Translations under genes and position numbers: made by a program
Shown here: positions 1 to 5,739 of the stretch, piece by piece
How positions within the stretch are numbered: the first letter of the stretch is position 1
Layout: each line of letters starts with the position of its first letter
The notes under the pieces: model-generated
Databases searched by the model: none
Seen by the model: the letters and a program-made list of their open reading frames with translations, nothing else
Told to the model about the DNA's origin: nothing
NCBI GenBank assembly: GCA_964574105.1
Contig: CAZNKH010000015.1
Span: forward strand, 1-12,066
DNA: 12,066 bases
Source: UBA9988 sp964574105
GTDB lineage: Bacteria > Patescibacteriota > Minisyncoccia > Phycocordibacterales > UBA9988
Direction: 5' to 3'

Positions 1-941
1 TTGAAGCAGATTACTCAATCACCAAAAAAGATTCAGAGATTGGTAACGAAGCGGGAACCTCTATTGTGGGTATTGACCCCGAGAGAGAGCAGGCTGTCTC
101 ACAATTAGGAGACCTTATTATTGAAGGATCCTATCTCACCCCTAATGACTACGACCAAGTGCTTGTTGGAGCCCTCCTTCTGAAAAAGTACTTAGATATT
201 GACTCGCAATCCTTTCAGGCGCTCGCAAATGTGAATGTGGGAACAAAGATACGAGTCACTGTCAACGGTAACACGCGAGATGTCACAGTAAAAGGGATCA
301 TCAGAAGTAAGGCAGATGAGATTGATCGGCGCATTTTCTTTGTAGACAAACAATTACGCCCTATGATTGGGCGTACAGACTATAACGCCGATGAGATTGC
401 AATAAAATTACACGACGATGCAGACCCAGCGGTAGTACGAGATGCAATCCTTGCACAAGGAGTGGGTAATTATGCCCGCGTGCAAACAGCCGAAGATGCG
501 GAACCAAAGTTTGTGAAAGATATGAAGCAGACTTTTGCAATTTTAGGGAATATTATTAGTTCAGTAGGTCTCGTTGTTGCCTCTATCACCATCTTTATTG
601 TTATCTTTATTAATGCAATAACCCGCAAGAAGTATATCGGCATCCTGAAAGGTATCGGTATCAGTGGGAGAGCCATTGAATACTCATACATTTTTCAAGC
701 GGTATTTTACGCAGCAGTAGGGACAGGACTCGGCATCCTCATTGTCTACGGCGTGCTAGAACCCTACTTGCGTGCGCATCCAATTAACTTTCCCTTCTCT
801 AACGGTATTCTTGTGGTAACCGCGCTTGGGACTACGGTCCGCACGATTGTGCTCTTTATCTCTACTATCATTTCTGGGTACATTCCCGCGCGCATTGTTA
901 TCTCAGGCAATACTTTAGACGCTATCTTAGGGAGAAAATAA
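1..941 (+). CDS. ABC transporter permease, FtsX/MacB type (5' end missing)
   Basis: The reading frame is open from the first bases of the window, so the N-terminus (first membrane segment and part of the periplasmic domain) lies outside. The GTG at 66 is not a real start. The visible part has a soluble extracytoplasmic region (up to about residue 150 counted from position 66) followed by three hydrophobic segments, roughly at residues 157-187, 206-228 and 245-275. They are separated by a short charged loop with RKKYIGILKGIG, the coupling-helix-like motif of the FtsX/MacB permease domain. The stop overlaps the ATG of the ATPase gene by one base (TAATG), so the two are translationally coupled. 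The family exports lipids, peptides or drugs, or transmits mechanical signals; the substrate cannot be read here. The family call is firm and the substrate unknown. Confidence 0.85.
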   Translation, partial: EADYSITKKDSEIGNEAGTSIVGIDPEREQAVSQLGDLIIEGSYLTPNDYDQVLVGALLLKKYLDIDSQSFQALANVNVGTKIRVTVNGNTRDVTVKGIIRSKADEIDRRIFFVDKQLRPMIGRTDYNADEIAIKLHDDADPAVVRDAILAQGVGNYARVQTAEDAEPKFVKDMKQTFAILGNIISSVGLVVASITIFIVIFINAITRKKYIGILKGIGISGRAIEYSYIFQAVFYAAVGTGLGILIVYGVLEPYLRAHPINFPFSNGILVVTALGTTVRTIVLFISTIISGYIPARIVISGNTLDAILGRK

Positions 942-1618
942 TGATTAGCGCAACAAACATAATTAAGAGTTTCCACGATGGGGAAAGCGAGCAAATAGTG
1001 CTCCGCGGCATCTCTCTTGAGGTAGATGACGGAGAATTTGTGGCGGTAATGGGACGCTCCGGTGCGGGCAAGTCCACCCTTCTCTACCAACTCTCACTTC
1101 TTGACCATCCCACATCAGGATCAATCTCACTGGACGGGATAGAGACCAGTACCTTAAATCATGAGGAGCGGACACGCTTTCGTCTCGAGCGGCTTGGATA
1201 TGTCTTTCAAGATTATGCAATCATGCCCGACCTTACGGCAGTAGAGAATGTGGCGATCACCGTCATGATGCGCGGGGAGACAAAAAATGCCGCGCTTACA
1301 AAGGCGGCTCAGGCCTTAGAGCGTGTCGGATTAGGTACTCGCTTAGACCATCTCCCCTCACAACTCTCCGGTGGAGAGCAGCAGAGAGTATCTATTGCGC
1401 GAGCACTTGTTAATAATCCGCGCATCCTCTTTGCTGACGAACCAACTGCTAACTTGGACAGCGAGACGGGCTCACGCGTCATTTCACTCTTTACAGAACT
1501 CAACAAGGCAGGACAGACAATCGTGATGGTAACTCACGAGGAGGAGTATGGGGGCTTTGCCGGCCGCGTCATCACTCTCTCTGATGGGCTCATTGTGAGT
1601 GACAAAAAAATAAGATAA
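941..1618 (+). CDS. ABC transporter ATP-binding protein, LolD/MacB type
   Basis: A 225-residue ATPase that energises the permease encoded just upstream. All ABC motifs are present: Walker A GRSGAGKST (residues 38-46), Q-loop Gln90, signature LSGGE (142-146), Walker B ILFADE (162-167), D-loop ANLD and switch His199 (VTHE). The length and the motif spacing fit the LolD/MacB/FtsE group, which pairs with FtsX-like permeases. The ATG shares one base with the permease stop and the stop shares two bases with the ATG of the broken PduO gene (TAATG), so the three once formed a tightly coupled operon. No Shine-Dalgarno sequence is evident, which fits translation by coupling. The exact exporter subtype is not resolved. 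Confidence 0.93.
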   Translation: MISATNIIKSFHDGESEQIVLRGISLEVDDGEFVAVMGRSGAGKSTLLYQLSLLDHPTSGSISLDGIETSTLNHEERTRFRLERLGYVFQDYAIMPDLTAVENVAITVMMRGETKNAALTKAAQALERVGLGTRLDHLPSQLSGGEQQRVSIARALVNNPRILFADEPTANLDSETGSRVISLFTELNKAGQTIVMVTHEEEYGGFAGRVITLSDGLIVSDKKIR

Positions 1619-1972
1619 TGTTTTATACCGGTAAAGGAGATAAGGGAGGCCTGCGATCTGGGAAAGGGTAAGCGCATCTCTAAGACAGATATCGCTATAG
1701 CTGCAGTTGACGCGCTTGATGAACTCAACTCGTTCTTAGAACTCGTTCGGAATCAGCACATATTAGCACGGGCAAAAAGAGAACTTCTGAATGTTCAAGA
1801 AAAGCTCTTCATCATTCAAGCACAGATTGCAGTTATTATGATGGGCAAAGAGTATAAAGCCCCAGAGAAAGAGGCAAAGCCGAACAAGCACTTCATCTCA
1901 CTTCTCTATGCACTCGCACAAGCCGGGGCTAGACGAGCTAAGAGAAAAGAAACCCGCCCCTCATATGCATAG
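1618..1972 (+). pseudogene. Degraded PduO-type cob(I)alamin adenosyltransferase
   Basis: The ATG at 1618 overlaps the ATPase stop and opens MFYTGKGDKGGLRSGKG, then stops at 1669-1671. The first part is the N-terminal ATP-binding motif of PduO-type ATP:cobalamin adenosyltransferases (YTGKGDKG). In the second frame, from about 1655, the match continues with GKGKRISKTD and ALDELNSFLELV, which align with the conserved KR-x-SK and DELNS segments. This frame has no start codon of its own. After a helix (LNVQEKLFIIQAQIAVIM) the usual linker and the PGGS segment are missing, and only a shortened last helix (ARRAKRK) remains before the stop at 1970-1972. That is one frameshift plus at least one internal deletion. 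The stop lies inside the terminator of the convergent gene. A functional remnant cannot be excluded but looks unlikely. The frameshift alone could be an assembly error; the deletion is harder to explain that way. Confidence 0.72.
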
Positions 1973-1979
1973 GGCGGGC
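1942..1979 (-). terminator. Rho-independent terminator, minus strand
   Basis: CCCGCCC (1953-1959) pairs with GGGCGGG (1972-1978) around a 12-base loop. Read on the minus strand, the stem is followed by a T-rich run, TTTCTTTTCTC. It ends the small membrane-protein gene. On the plus strand there is no T-tract, so it would stop transcripts of the upstream operon poorly. Confidence 0.75.
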
Positions 1980-1988
1980 TGTTACTGA

Positions 1989-2225
1989 TCATATTCTACA
2001 AGGGGGGATCTTTCGGTCTTCAAGTGATCGGGCAAAATCAATGGTAGCCGTATTACATGATATTGATTGAGGAAGTAATTCCTTCAAATCATCGGCAGTA
2101 GTATCAAGTACCTCACTGTCCTCTTCGTGTGAAGCAATGAACCCTGAAGCAAAGATGACAATATATCCCTTTATCCAGATTCCGACTGCAACAGCGACGA
2201 TACAGAGTACCGTTATTGTTACCAT
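1989..2225 (-). CDS. Small single-pass membrane protein, unknown function
   Basis: A 78-residue protein that I do not recognise. The start at 2225 is chosen because AAGGAG sits 7 bases upstream; a longer reading from 2276 would run over the promoter and leader and has no such signal. Residues 1-30 are strongly hydrophobic (MVTITVLCIVAVAVGIWIKG and on), giving one membrane helix or uncleaved signal anchor. The remainder is a short acidic tail (HEEDSEVLDTTADDLKELL) with two late cysteines. A promoter (2258-2285) and a terminator (1942-1979) frame it as a monocistronic unit, which supports it being real. No partner can be named from the context. Confidence 0.6.
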   Translation of the reverse strand: MVTITVLCIVAVAVGIWIKGYIVIFASGFIASHEEDSEVLDTTADDLKELLPQSISCNTATIDFARSLEDRKIPPCRI

Positions 2226-2257
2226 ACAAACTCCTTTCTTAAGAACATTCCCTCTGT

Positions 2258-2285
2258 ATTGTGCAAAATAGCGCAACTAAGTCAA
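2258..2285 (-). promoter_or_regulatory. Promoter of the small membrane protein gene
   Basis: On the minus strand, -35 TTGACT (2280-2285) and -10 CACAAT (2258-2263) are 16 bases apart. The predicted start lies about 25 bases upstream of the ATG, leaving room for the AAGGAG ribosome binding site. The -35 begins 5 bases after the last base of tRNA-Pro. Confidence 0.55.
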
Positions 2286-2289
2286 TCTA

Positions 2290-2361
2290 TCGGAATGCCG
2301 GGATTCGAACCCGGAGTCACGCGAACCCGAATCGCGTATGTTACCGTTACACCACATTCCG
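2290..2361 (-). tRNA. tRNA-Pro(CGG)
   Basis: A 72-base cloverleaf with a perfect 7-bp acceptor CGGAATG/CATTCCG, D stem GTGT/ACAT, anticodon stem CGCGA/TCGCG with loop TTCGGGT (anticodon CGG, then G37), and T arm CCGGG-TTCGAAT-CCCGG. The C1-G72 pair and A73 are the known bacterial tRNA-Pro identity features and agree with the anticodon. CCA is not encoded (the next bases are TAG), so the CCA-adding enzyme is needed. The gene lies directly downstream of the DUF7282-like gene in the same direction. Confidence 0.93.
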
Positions 2362-2364
2362 CTC

Positions 2365-2385
2365 ATCCGCCACAGAGAGGCGGAT
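2365..2385 (-). other. Hairpin between the DUF7282-like gene and tRNA-Pro
   Basis: ATCCGCC (2365-2371) pairs with GGCGGAT (2379-2385), a perfect 7-bp stem with a 7-base loop. It lies 6 bases after the protein stop codon and 3 bases before the tRNA 5' end. There is no T-tract, so it is probably not a terminator. It would become the 3' end of the mRNA after RNase P cleaves the tRNA leader. Confidence 0.5.
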
Positions 2386-2391
2386 TGTGCC

Positions 2392-2931
2392 TTATTCTGC
2401 TACAAACGGTACTTGAATGTTCGTGCCAGTACTATCAGCAATCGGTCTATCCTTCTTGAAATCAAAGACTTTATCTCCGTCATCGGTATGAAGCATCGCA
2501 TAATAAGTCCTCCCCTTCTCCGTCTTACGCAATAGCTCAACGGGAACTACACGATGCTCTCCCGCAAAGACGAGTGCCGCGCCAAGCACATTGCCTGGGT
2601 TACCGCCAATATCCTCATGCACCACCACCCAGCCCATCTGATTAAGCTCTACTGACGAGATGGTAACGATGTTCCCTGCGCTCTGGTTTTCAACATCAAC
2701 CGTGTTTTTGCCTGACAACACTACTCCAGAAGTCGTTCGCGCATCTTGAACAGCATCTACGGTGGCTCCATCAACATCTTGGATTCCCTTCTCTACTGTT
2801 GAAGTGGCTGTATCATCTTCGTTATCTACTCTTGCTGAAGAGAGAATGAATCCCATATCAACGGCGAGTGCGCCAACAATAAAACCCACCACAAGTCCAA
2901 TAATGAGAAACTGCAGTGATTTCTTATCCAT
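2392..2931 (-). CDS. Membrane-anchored DUF7282-like protein
   Basis: A 179-residue protein with an N-terminal membrane anchor (residues about 8-30) and then a low-complexity Asp/Thr/Val-rich linker to about residue 80. The C-terminal domain (84-179) carries VTISSVELNQMGWVVVHED, GNVLGAALVFAGEH, VPVELLR and YYAMLHTDDGD-x-FDF. This succession (a bulky residue with V-V-HED, G-LG, H-V-V-L, then AMLH-D-GD) is the pattern I associate with the DUF7282 domain of surface proteins in haloarchaea and other prokaryotes; its function is unknown. The protein is expected to sit on the outer face of the membrane. AGGAG lies 15 bases before the ATG, a long spacing. A promoter at 2966-2993 drives it, and tRNA-Pro follows without a terminator, so the two may share a transcript. 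Confidence 0.75.
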   Translation of the reverse strand: MDKKSLQFLIIGLVVGFIVGALAVDMGFILSSARVDNEDDTATSTVEKGIQDVDGATVDAVQDARTTSGVVLSGKNTVDVENQSAGNIVTISSVELNQMGWVVVHEDIGGNPGNVLGAALVFAGEHRVVPVELLRKTEKGRTYYAMLHTDDGDKVFDFKKDRPIADSTGTNIQVPFVAE

Positions 2932-2965
2932 ACGGTTATAGTTAAACTCCTAATAATTCCACACT

Positions 2966-2993
2966 ATCATACCGAGGCGAGATTAAAAAGCAA
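2966..2993 (-). promoter_or_regulatory. Promoter of the DUF7282-like gene
   Basis: Minus strand: -10 TATGAT (2966-2971, one mismatch from consensus) and a weaker -35 TTGCTT (2988-2993) with a 16-base spacer. The -35 lies inside the T-tract of the preceding terminator. Confidence 0.5.
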
Positions 2994-3026
2994 TGGCCCA
3001 TACTGCTTAAAAGACAATATGGGCCA
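2981..3026 (-). terminator. Rho-independent terminator, minus strand
   Basis: TGGCCCATA (2994-3002) pairs perfectly with TATGGGCCA (3018-3026), a 9-bp stem with a 15-base loop. On the minus strand it is followed by TTGCTTTTTAATC. It ends the yraN / small Cys-rich gene unit. Confidence 0.75.
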
Positions 3027-3034
3027 AGATATTT

Positions 3035-3277
3035 TTACTCATCCCACGAAAAACCACCCGTGAGAGGTTGAGTAAGGAGAGGTATTATCCCGCCACAACA
3101 GCTACATTCTGCAATGATAGGTAATGAGCCAGTCTCATTCAGCTCTCCTGCGTCAATCAGTGTCATTCCTCGTTCTATTTCTACAAGAACACTTCCTTGA
3201 TTGCGTCTTTGACATAAGACAGACGCGCACCTAAAGCGTACTGCACCTCCAACGCCTACTCCAATTAGATCTGTCAT
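3035..3277 (-). CDS. Small Cys-rich protein, possible zinc binder, unknown function
   Basis: An 80-residue protein, not recognised. The start at 3277 is supported by GGAG 7 bases upstream; the longer reading from 3361 would overlap the yraN end and lacks a comparable signal. Five cysteines fall in two groups: C-x4-C near the N-terminus (FRCASVLC) and C-x-C-C (ECSCCGG) towards the C-terminus. This spacing could form a zinc knuckle, but the first pair is wider than a classic C-x2-C. No membrane segment is apparent. It lies 59 bases after yraN with no terminator between them, so they are probably co-transcribed, and a strong terminator follows. No function can be assigned. Confidence 0.6.
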   Translation of the reverse strand: MTDLIGVGVGGAVRFRCASVLCQRRNQGSVLVEIERGMTLIDAGELNETGSLPIIAECSCCGGIIPLLTQPLTGGFSWDE

Positions 3278-3336
3278 AACCTCTCTCCTTTCTTCTTGTG
3301 AAAGAACTAGATAAGTCCTCCGTGAAGGACTACTGC

Positions 3337-3720
3337 TCATAAAATAATATCTTCCAGACATTCTATTGTAATCACTTTCCCCTGACCGTCCAGTATTACA
3401 GAATACGCGTCAACCTGCCATTCAATCTCTTCCCTTATATTTTTATCTAATAGATATGTCTGGATAATACGAGAAAGGCGTTTGCGCTTCCACATGTGGA
3501 TATTCTCAAGAGCCTCATAGTTTTCAGACTTTCCTGTTACACGTGTAACGGTCTTAACCTCTATAAAATGAATACAGTTACCATATCTACTCACAATATC
3601 AAGCTCTCCCCATGGTCTTAAGTAATTCCTATTTAAAATAAGGTGCCCGATAGATGCCAAATAATCAGCTACAGCATTTTCTCCACTATTTCCTATCCTT
3701 CTTTTTTTTGTATCAGACAT
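3337..3720 (-). CDS. yraN: YraN (UPF0102) family nuclease-like protein
   Basis: 127 residues, the normal size of the family. The family hallmarks are in order: G-x2-GE-x2-A-x2-YL (residues 10-21, with Glu14), RNYLRPWGELDI (31-42, with Glu39 and Asp41), FIEVK (52-56, with Glu54 and Lys56), and a K-x-x-R-L helix near residue 80. These residues match the PD-(D/E)XK nuclease core, so the protein is probably a cytoplasmic nucleic-acid-binding or nicking protein; no definite activity is established for the family. No good Shine-Dalgarno sequence precedes the ATG. Instead a small inverted repeat, GTTTC-TTAT-GAAAC (3721-3734), abuts the start codon. The intergenic region upstream holds the DnaA-box cluster. 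Confidence 0.9.
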   Translation of the reverse strand: MSDTKKRRIGNSGENAVADYLASIGHLILNRNYLRPWGELDIVSRYGNCIHFIEVKTVTRVTGKSENYEALENIHMWKRKRLSRIIQTYLLDKNIREEIEWQVDAYSVILDGQGKVITIECLEDIIL

Positions 3721-3810
3721 GTTTCTTATGAAACACTTATGATTTCCTATATCAGATGACCTTTGTCCGTGAGAAAATCATTATTTGTAGCCAATTTGAT
3801 TTTATTATGT

Positions 3811-3847
3811 CTGTCTTTTATACACAGTATGCACAGACTTATCCACA
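3811..3847 (+). promoter_or_regulatory. Cluster of three tandem DnaA-box-like sequences
   Basis: Three 9-mers in the same orientation: TTATACACA (3818-3826) and TTATCCACA (3839-3847), both full matches to TTATNCACA, and between them GTATGCACA (3827-3835), one mismatch. The two perfect boxes start 21 bases apart, about two helical turns. The flank towards yraN (about 3721-3820) is visibly AT-rich. The repeat CTGTCTTTT occurs on both sides (3811-3819 and 3854-3862). The cluster could be a replication origin element or a DnaA-controlled promoter; the sequence alone does not decide. Confidence 0.55.
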
Positions 3848-3866
3848 AAAAGACTGTCTTTTTGTG
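3844..3866 (-). terminator. Palindrome after tRNA-Gly, probable weak bidirectional terminator
   Basis: A 23-base perfect palindrome with a single central base: CACAAAAAGAC, T, GTCTTTTTGTG. It forms a 10-bp hairpin with a 3-base loop. In the minus-strand transcript it begins at the last base of the tRNA-Gly acceptor stem and has a built-in T-tract, so it may end the tRNA transcript. The stem is A/T-rich and overlaps the perfect DnaA box at 3839-3847. Confidence 0.45.
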
Positions 3867-3935
3867 CGGGCAGGGAGAATCGAACTCCCATATCCTGCTT
3901 GGAAGGCAGGTGTTCTACCATTAAACCATGCCCGC
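3865..3935 (-). tRNA. tRNA-Gly(TCC)
   Basis: A 71-base cloverleaf: acceptor GCGGGCA/TGCCCGC, D arm GTTT-AATGGTA-GAAC, anticodon stem CCTGC/GCAGG with loop CTTCCAA (anticodon TCC), and T arm with TTCGATT. The discriminator is A73 and CCA is not encoded. It follows tRNA-Arg on the same strand after a 15-base gap, so the two form a tRNA pair transcribed together. Confidence 0.94.
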
Positions 3936-3950
3936 TTTCTCTTTTCCTTG

Positions 3951-4022
3951 TGTCCCCGGCAGGACTCGAACCCGCAACGCATGGTCCGAAGCCATGAATG
4001 ATATCCATTTCACCACAGGGAC
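3951..4022 (-). tRNA. tRNA-Arg(TCG)
   Basis: A 72-base cloverleaf: acceptor GTCCCTG/CGGGGAC with one T-G pair, anticodon stem CATGG/CCATG with loop CTTCGGA (anticodon TCG, then G37), and T arm GCGGG-TTCGAGT-CCTGC with one G-T pair. The discriminator is A73; CCA is not encoded. First gene of the tRNA-Arg/tRNA-Gly pair, divergent from cca. Confidence 0.93.
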
Positions 4023-4026
4023 AGTG

Positions 4027-4055
4027 GTAATATCTAGCATAGCATAGCAAATCAA
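4027..4055 (-). promoter_or_regulatory. Putative promoter of the tRNA-Arg/tRNA-Gly pair
   Basis: Minus strand: -35 TTGATT (4050-4055) and -10 TATTAC (4027-4032), 17-base spacer. The -10 ends 4 bases before the tRNA 5' end, so any 5' leader would be minimal. It overlaps the putative cca promoter on the other strand. Confidence 0.4.
4035..4049. repeat. Tandem repeat (TAGCA)x3
   Basis: Three perfect head-to-tail copies of TAGCA lie in the divergent region between tRNA-Arg and cca. They overlap the spacer of the tRNA promoter and the putative -35 of cca. Confidence 0.8.
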
Positions 4056-4073
4056 GGAAGAATACAGTACCAT
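4045..4073 (+). promoter_or_regulatory. Putative leaderless promoter of cca
   Basis: -35-like TAGCAA (4045-4050), 17-base spacer, -10-like TACCAT (4068-4073), then exactly 6 bases to the ATG at 4080. Both hexamers are weak matches taken alone; the spacing is the same as at the xer, rpsO, TraR/DksA and comM starts. CATAAT (4071-4076) is an alternative -10, only 3 bases from the ATG. Confidence 0.35.
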
Positions 4074-4079
4074 AATGTA

Positions 4080-5549
4080 ATGATACAGAAAGAAAATATA
4101 CCAATTTTGGTTCAGAAAATCACTCACACTCTTGAGGAGAACGGTTTTGAAGCATATATCGTTGGAGGTTGTGTGCGGGACCTCGTTATGGGAAAGGAGC
4201 CACACGACTGGGATATCACCACAAAAGCCCGTCCCGATGAGATTATTGCACTTTTTGAAAAAACATTTTATGAAAATACCTACGGTACCGTTACAGTTGT
4301 TACTGAGAATGCGGAAGAAGCACTTCAACATATCCAAATTACCCCTTTTAGAGAAGAGGGTGGCTACAGTGACTCTCGACATCCAGATACAGTTACCTTT
4401 GGTACTTCTATTGAAGAGGATTTAAGACGGCGAGATTTTACGATGAATGCAATTGCCTATCGACCAGAGTCCGATGTATTTATTGATCCATTTGGTGGTC
4501 TAAAGGACATAAAGGACAACTGTATACGGGCGGTAGGAGACCCAATAGAGCGCTTAGAAGAGGACGCACTGCGTAGTATACGAGCAGTCCGCTTTGCGGC
4601 CGCTCTCGGCTTTTCTTTAGAAGAAAAAACATCGTCCGCCGTTAAGAAGATGGCTAAAAATATAGAGAAGCTCTCTACTGAACGGATCCGTGATGAATTT
4701 GAAAAAATTATCCTCTCTCCAGAACCACAAAAAGGATTATTACTGGCAGAATCTCTTGGCGTGTTACACGAGATAGTGCCAGAGTTGGAAGAAACTATCG
4801 GGGTTAAACAGAATGGGGATCATCCGTACCCGGTATGGGAGCATATCCTCAAGGCATTGCAACACTCGGCAGAAAGAAATTTTCCCTTGGAAGTACGCCT
4901 TGCGGCCTTATTTCACGATATTGGTAAGCCACGAACGAGAGACTTTTCACGTGAAAAGAATGATTATACCTTTTATGGGCATGATGTGCTTGGAGCACGA
5001 ATAGTTAAAAAGATATTAACTCGCCTAAAGTTTCCCGTGAAAATAATAGAATCGGTTGAAAAATTAGTGAGAAATCACATGTTTTTTACCGATATAGAGA
5101 AGATAACACTCTCAGCTGTTCGCCGAATTGTCCGGAATGTGGGACCAGAACGAGTATGGGATTTAATGAAGGTGCGAGCATGCGACAGGATGGGAATGAA
5201 TAGGCCAATAGAAGAACCGTATCGTCTACGAAAATATGAGTCTATGATTGAAGAAGCCTTACGAGACCCAACTTCTGTTAAGATGCTTAAAATTGACGGG
5301 AAACGAATTATGAATGTTACACGAGAAACACCTGGACCTAAAATAGGATTTATTCTCCATGCACTCTTAGAAGAAGTGTTGGACGACCCAACGCTAAATA
5401 CTGAAAAATATCTTGAAGCTAAGGCAAAAGACCTTGTAAAACTCAGTGAAGCAGAGTTGAAAAGACGGGGAGAGAGCGGAAAAAACAAAAAAGGGGAGGT
5501 AGAAGAAGGAGAGCTTAAAAAAATCAGATCAAAGTATCGGGTAAAATAA
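4080..5549 (+). CDS. cca: CCA tRNA nucleotidyltransferase with HD domain
   Basis: 489 residues, class II polymerase beta-like tRNA nucleotidyltransferase that adds CCA to tRNA 3' ends. Head domain: VGGCVRD (residues 28-34), then DWDITT (43-48) with the metal-binding Asp43 and Asp45. The RRDFTMNAIAY block (117-127), DPFGG (136-140) and EDALRSIRAVRFAA (161-174), which reads the incoming base, follow. A helical tRNA-binding region comes next. An HD domain (about 250-350) contains HPYPVWEH, LFHDIGKP with His279-Asp280, and YGHD; in relatives it gives phosphatase or phosphodiesterase activity. The C-terminal tail (about 460-489) is very Lys/Glu-rich. No Shine-Dalgarno sequence is well placed; the start fits a leaderless mRNA. 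None of the three neighbouring tRNA genes encodes CCA, so the enzyme is required. CCA versus A-only specificity cannot be told from this sequence. Confidence 0.96.
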   Translation: MIQKENIPILVQKITHTLEENGFEAYIVGGCVRDLVMGKEPHDWDITTKARPDEIIALFEKTFYENTYGTVTVVTENAEEALQHIQITPFREEGGYSDSRHPDTVTFGTSIEEDLRRRDFTMNAIAYRPESDVFIDPFGGLKDIKDNCIRAVGDPIERLEEDALRSIRAVRFAAALGFSLEEKTSSAVKKMAKNIEKLSTERIRDEFEKIILSPEPQKGLLLAESLGVLHEIVPELEETIGVKQNGDHPYPVWEHILKALQHSAERNFPLEVRLAALFHDIGKPRTRDFSREKNDYTFYGHDVLGARIVKKILTRLKFPVKIIESVEKLVRNHMFFTDIEKITLSAVRRIVRNVGPERVWDLMKVRACDRMGMNRPIEEPYRLRKYESMIEEALRDPTSVKMLKIDGKRIMNVTRETPGPKIGFILHALLEEVLDDPTLNTEKYLEAKAKDLVKLSEAELKRRGESGKNKKGEVEEGELKKIRSKYRVK

Positions 5550-5580
5550 AAAACCCTCCCGCTGCGTGTTAGGGAGGGTT
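5541..5580 (-). terminator. Rho-independent terminator of the xer unit, also after cca
   Basis: AACCCTCCC (5552-5560) pairs with GGGAGGGTT (5572-5580), 9 bp with an 11-base loop. On the minus strand it is followed by TTTTTTATTTTAC, a strong U-tract. On the plus strand only TT follows, so it may also slow cca transcripts, but it is chiefly the minus-strand terminator. Its A/T-tract includes the cca stop codon. Confidence 0.82.
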
Positions 5581-5590
5581 GCGTAGGCTA

Positions 5591-5669
5591 TTTGTCTTAT
5601 AGAACAAGGAGATATTTTGAAATGAGGGTGGAGAACCTCTATTTAGTGTTCTTTGTTTTAAAAGACAAA
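5591..5669 (-). other. Structured region downstream of xer (3' UTR or small RNA candidate)
   Basis: The 200 bases between cca and xer contain no gene. Within them TTTGTCTT (5591-5598) pairs with AAGACAAA (5662-5669), AGAACA (5601-5606) with TGTTCT (5647-5652), and GAGG (5624-5627) with CCTC (5636-5639), giving a nested long hairpin. On the minus strand it is followed by the terminator at 5541-5580. A -10-like TATGAT on the minus strand sits near 5693-5698, but I see no good -35. It could be the long xer 3' UTR or a separate RNA of roughly 140 bases. Confidence 0.3.
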
Positions 5670-5698
5670 AAGACCCGTGCGTAAGATCAAATCATATC

Positions 5699-5725
5699 TG
5701 TCCTTTATTGTACTTTGTCCTTTAT
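5699..5725. repeat. Short direct repeat TGTCCTTTAT
   Basis: Two perfect 10-base copies, 5699-5708 and 5716-5725, with a period of 17 bases, just downstream of the xer stop. Confidence 0.7.
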
Positions 5726-5739
5726 GCCCGTCAATTGAG

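Noticed and set aside
2259..2535. Two plus-strand open frames over the tRNA-Pro region
   Set aside because: They overlap a well-formed tRNA and the end of the minus-strand DUF7282-like gene, and have no start signals.
3278..3361. Longer N-terminus for the small Cys-rich gene
   Set aside because: It would overlap yraN; GGAG at the right distance favours the ATG at 3277.
4068..4088. dif-like sequence (CATAATGTAATG) near the cca start
   Set aside because: Only a partial resemblance to one arm and the centre of dif; the second arm is missing, and the xer gene lies 2 kb away without a matching site.
3756..4382. Open frames on both strands across tRNA-Gly, tRNA-Arg and the start of cca
   Set aside because: They run through two tRNAs and the cca coding sequence; the protein sequences resemble no family.
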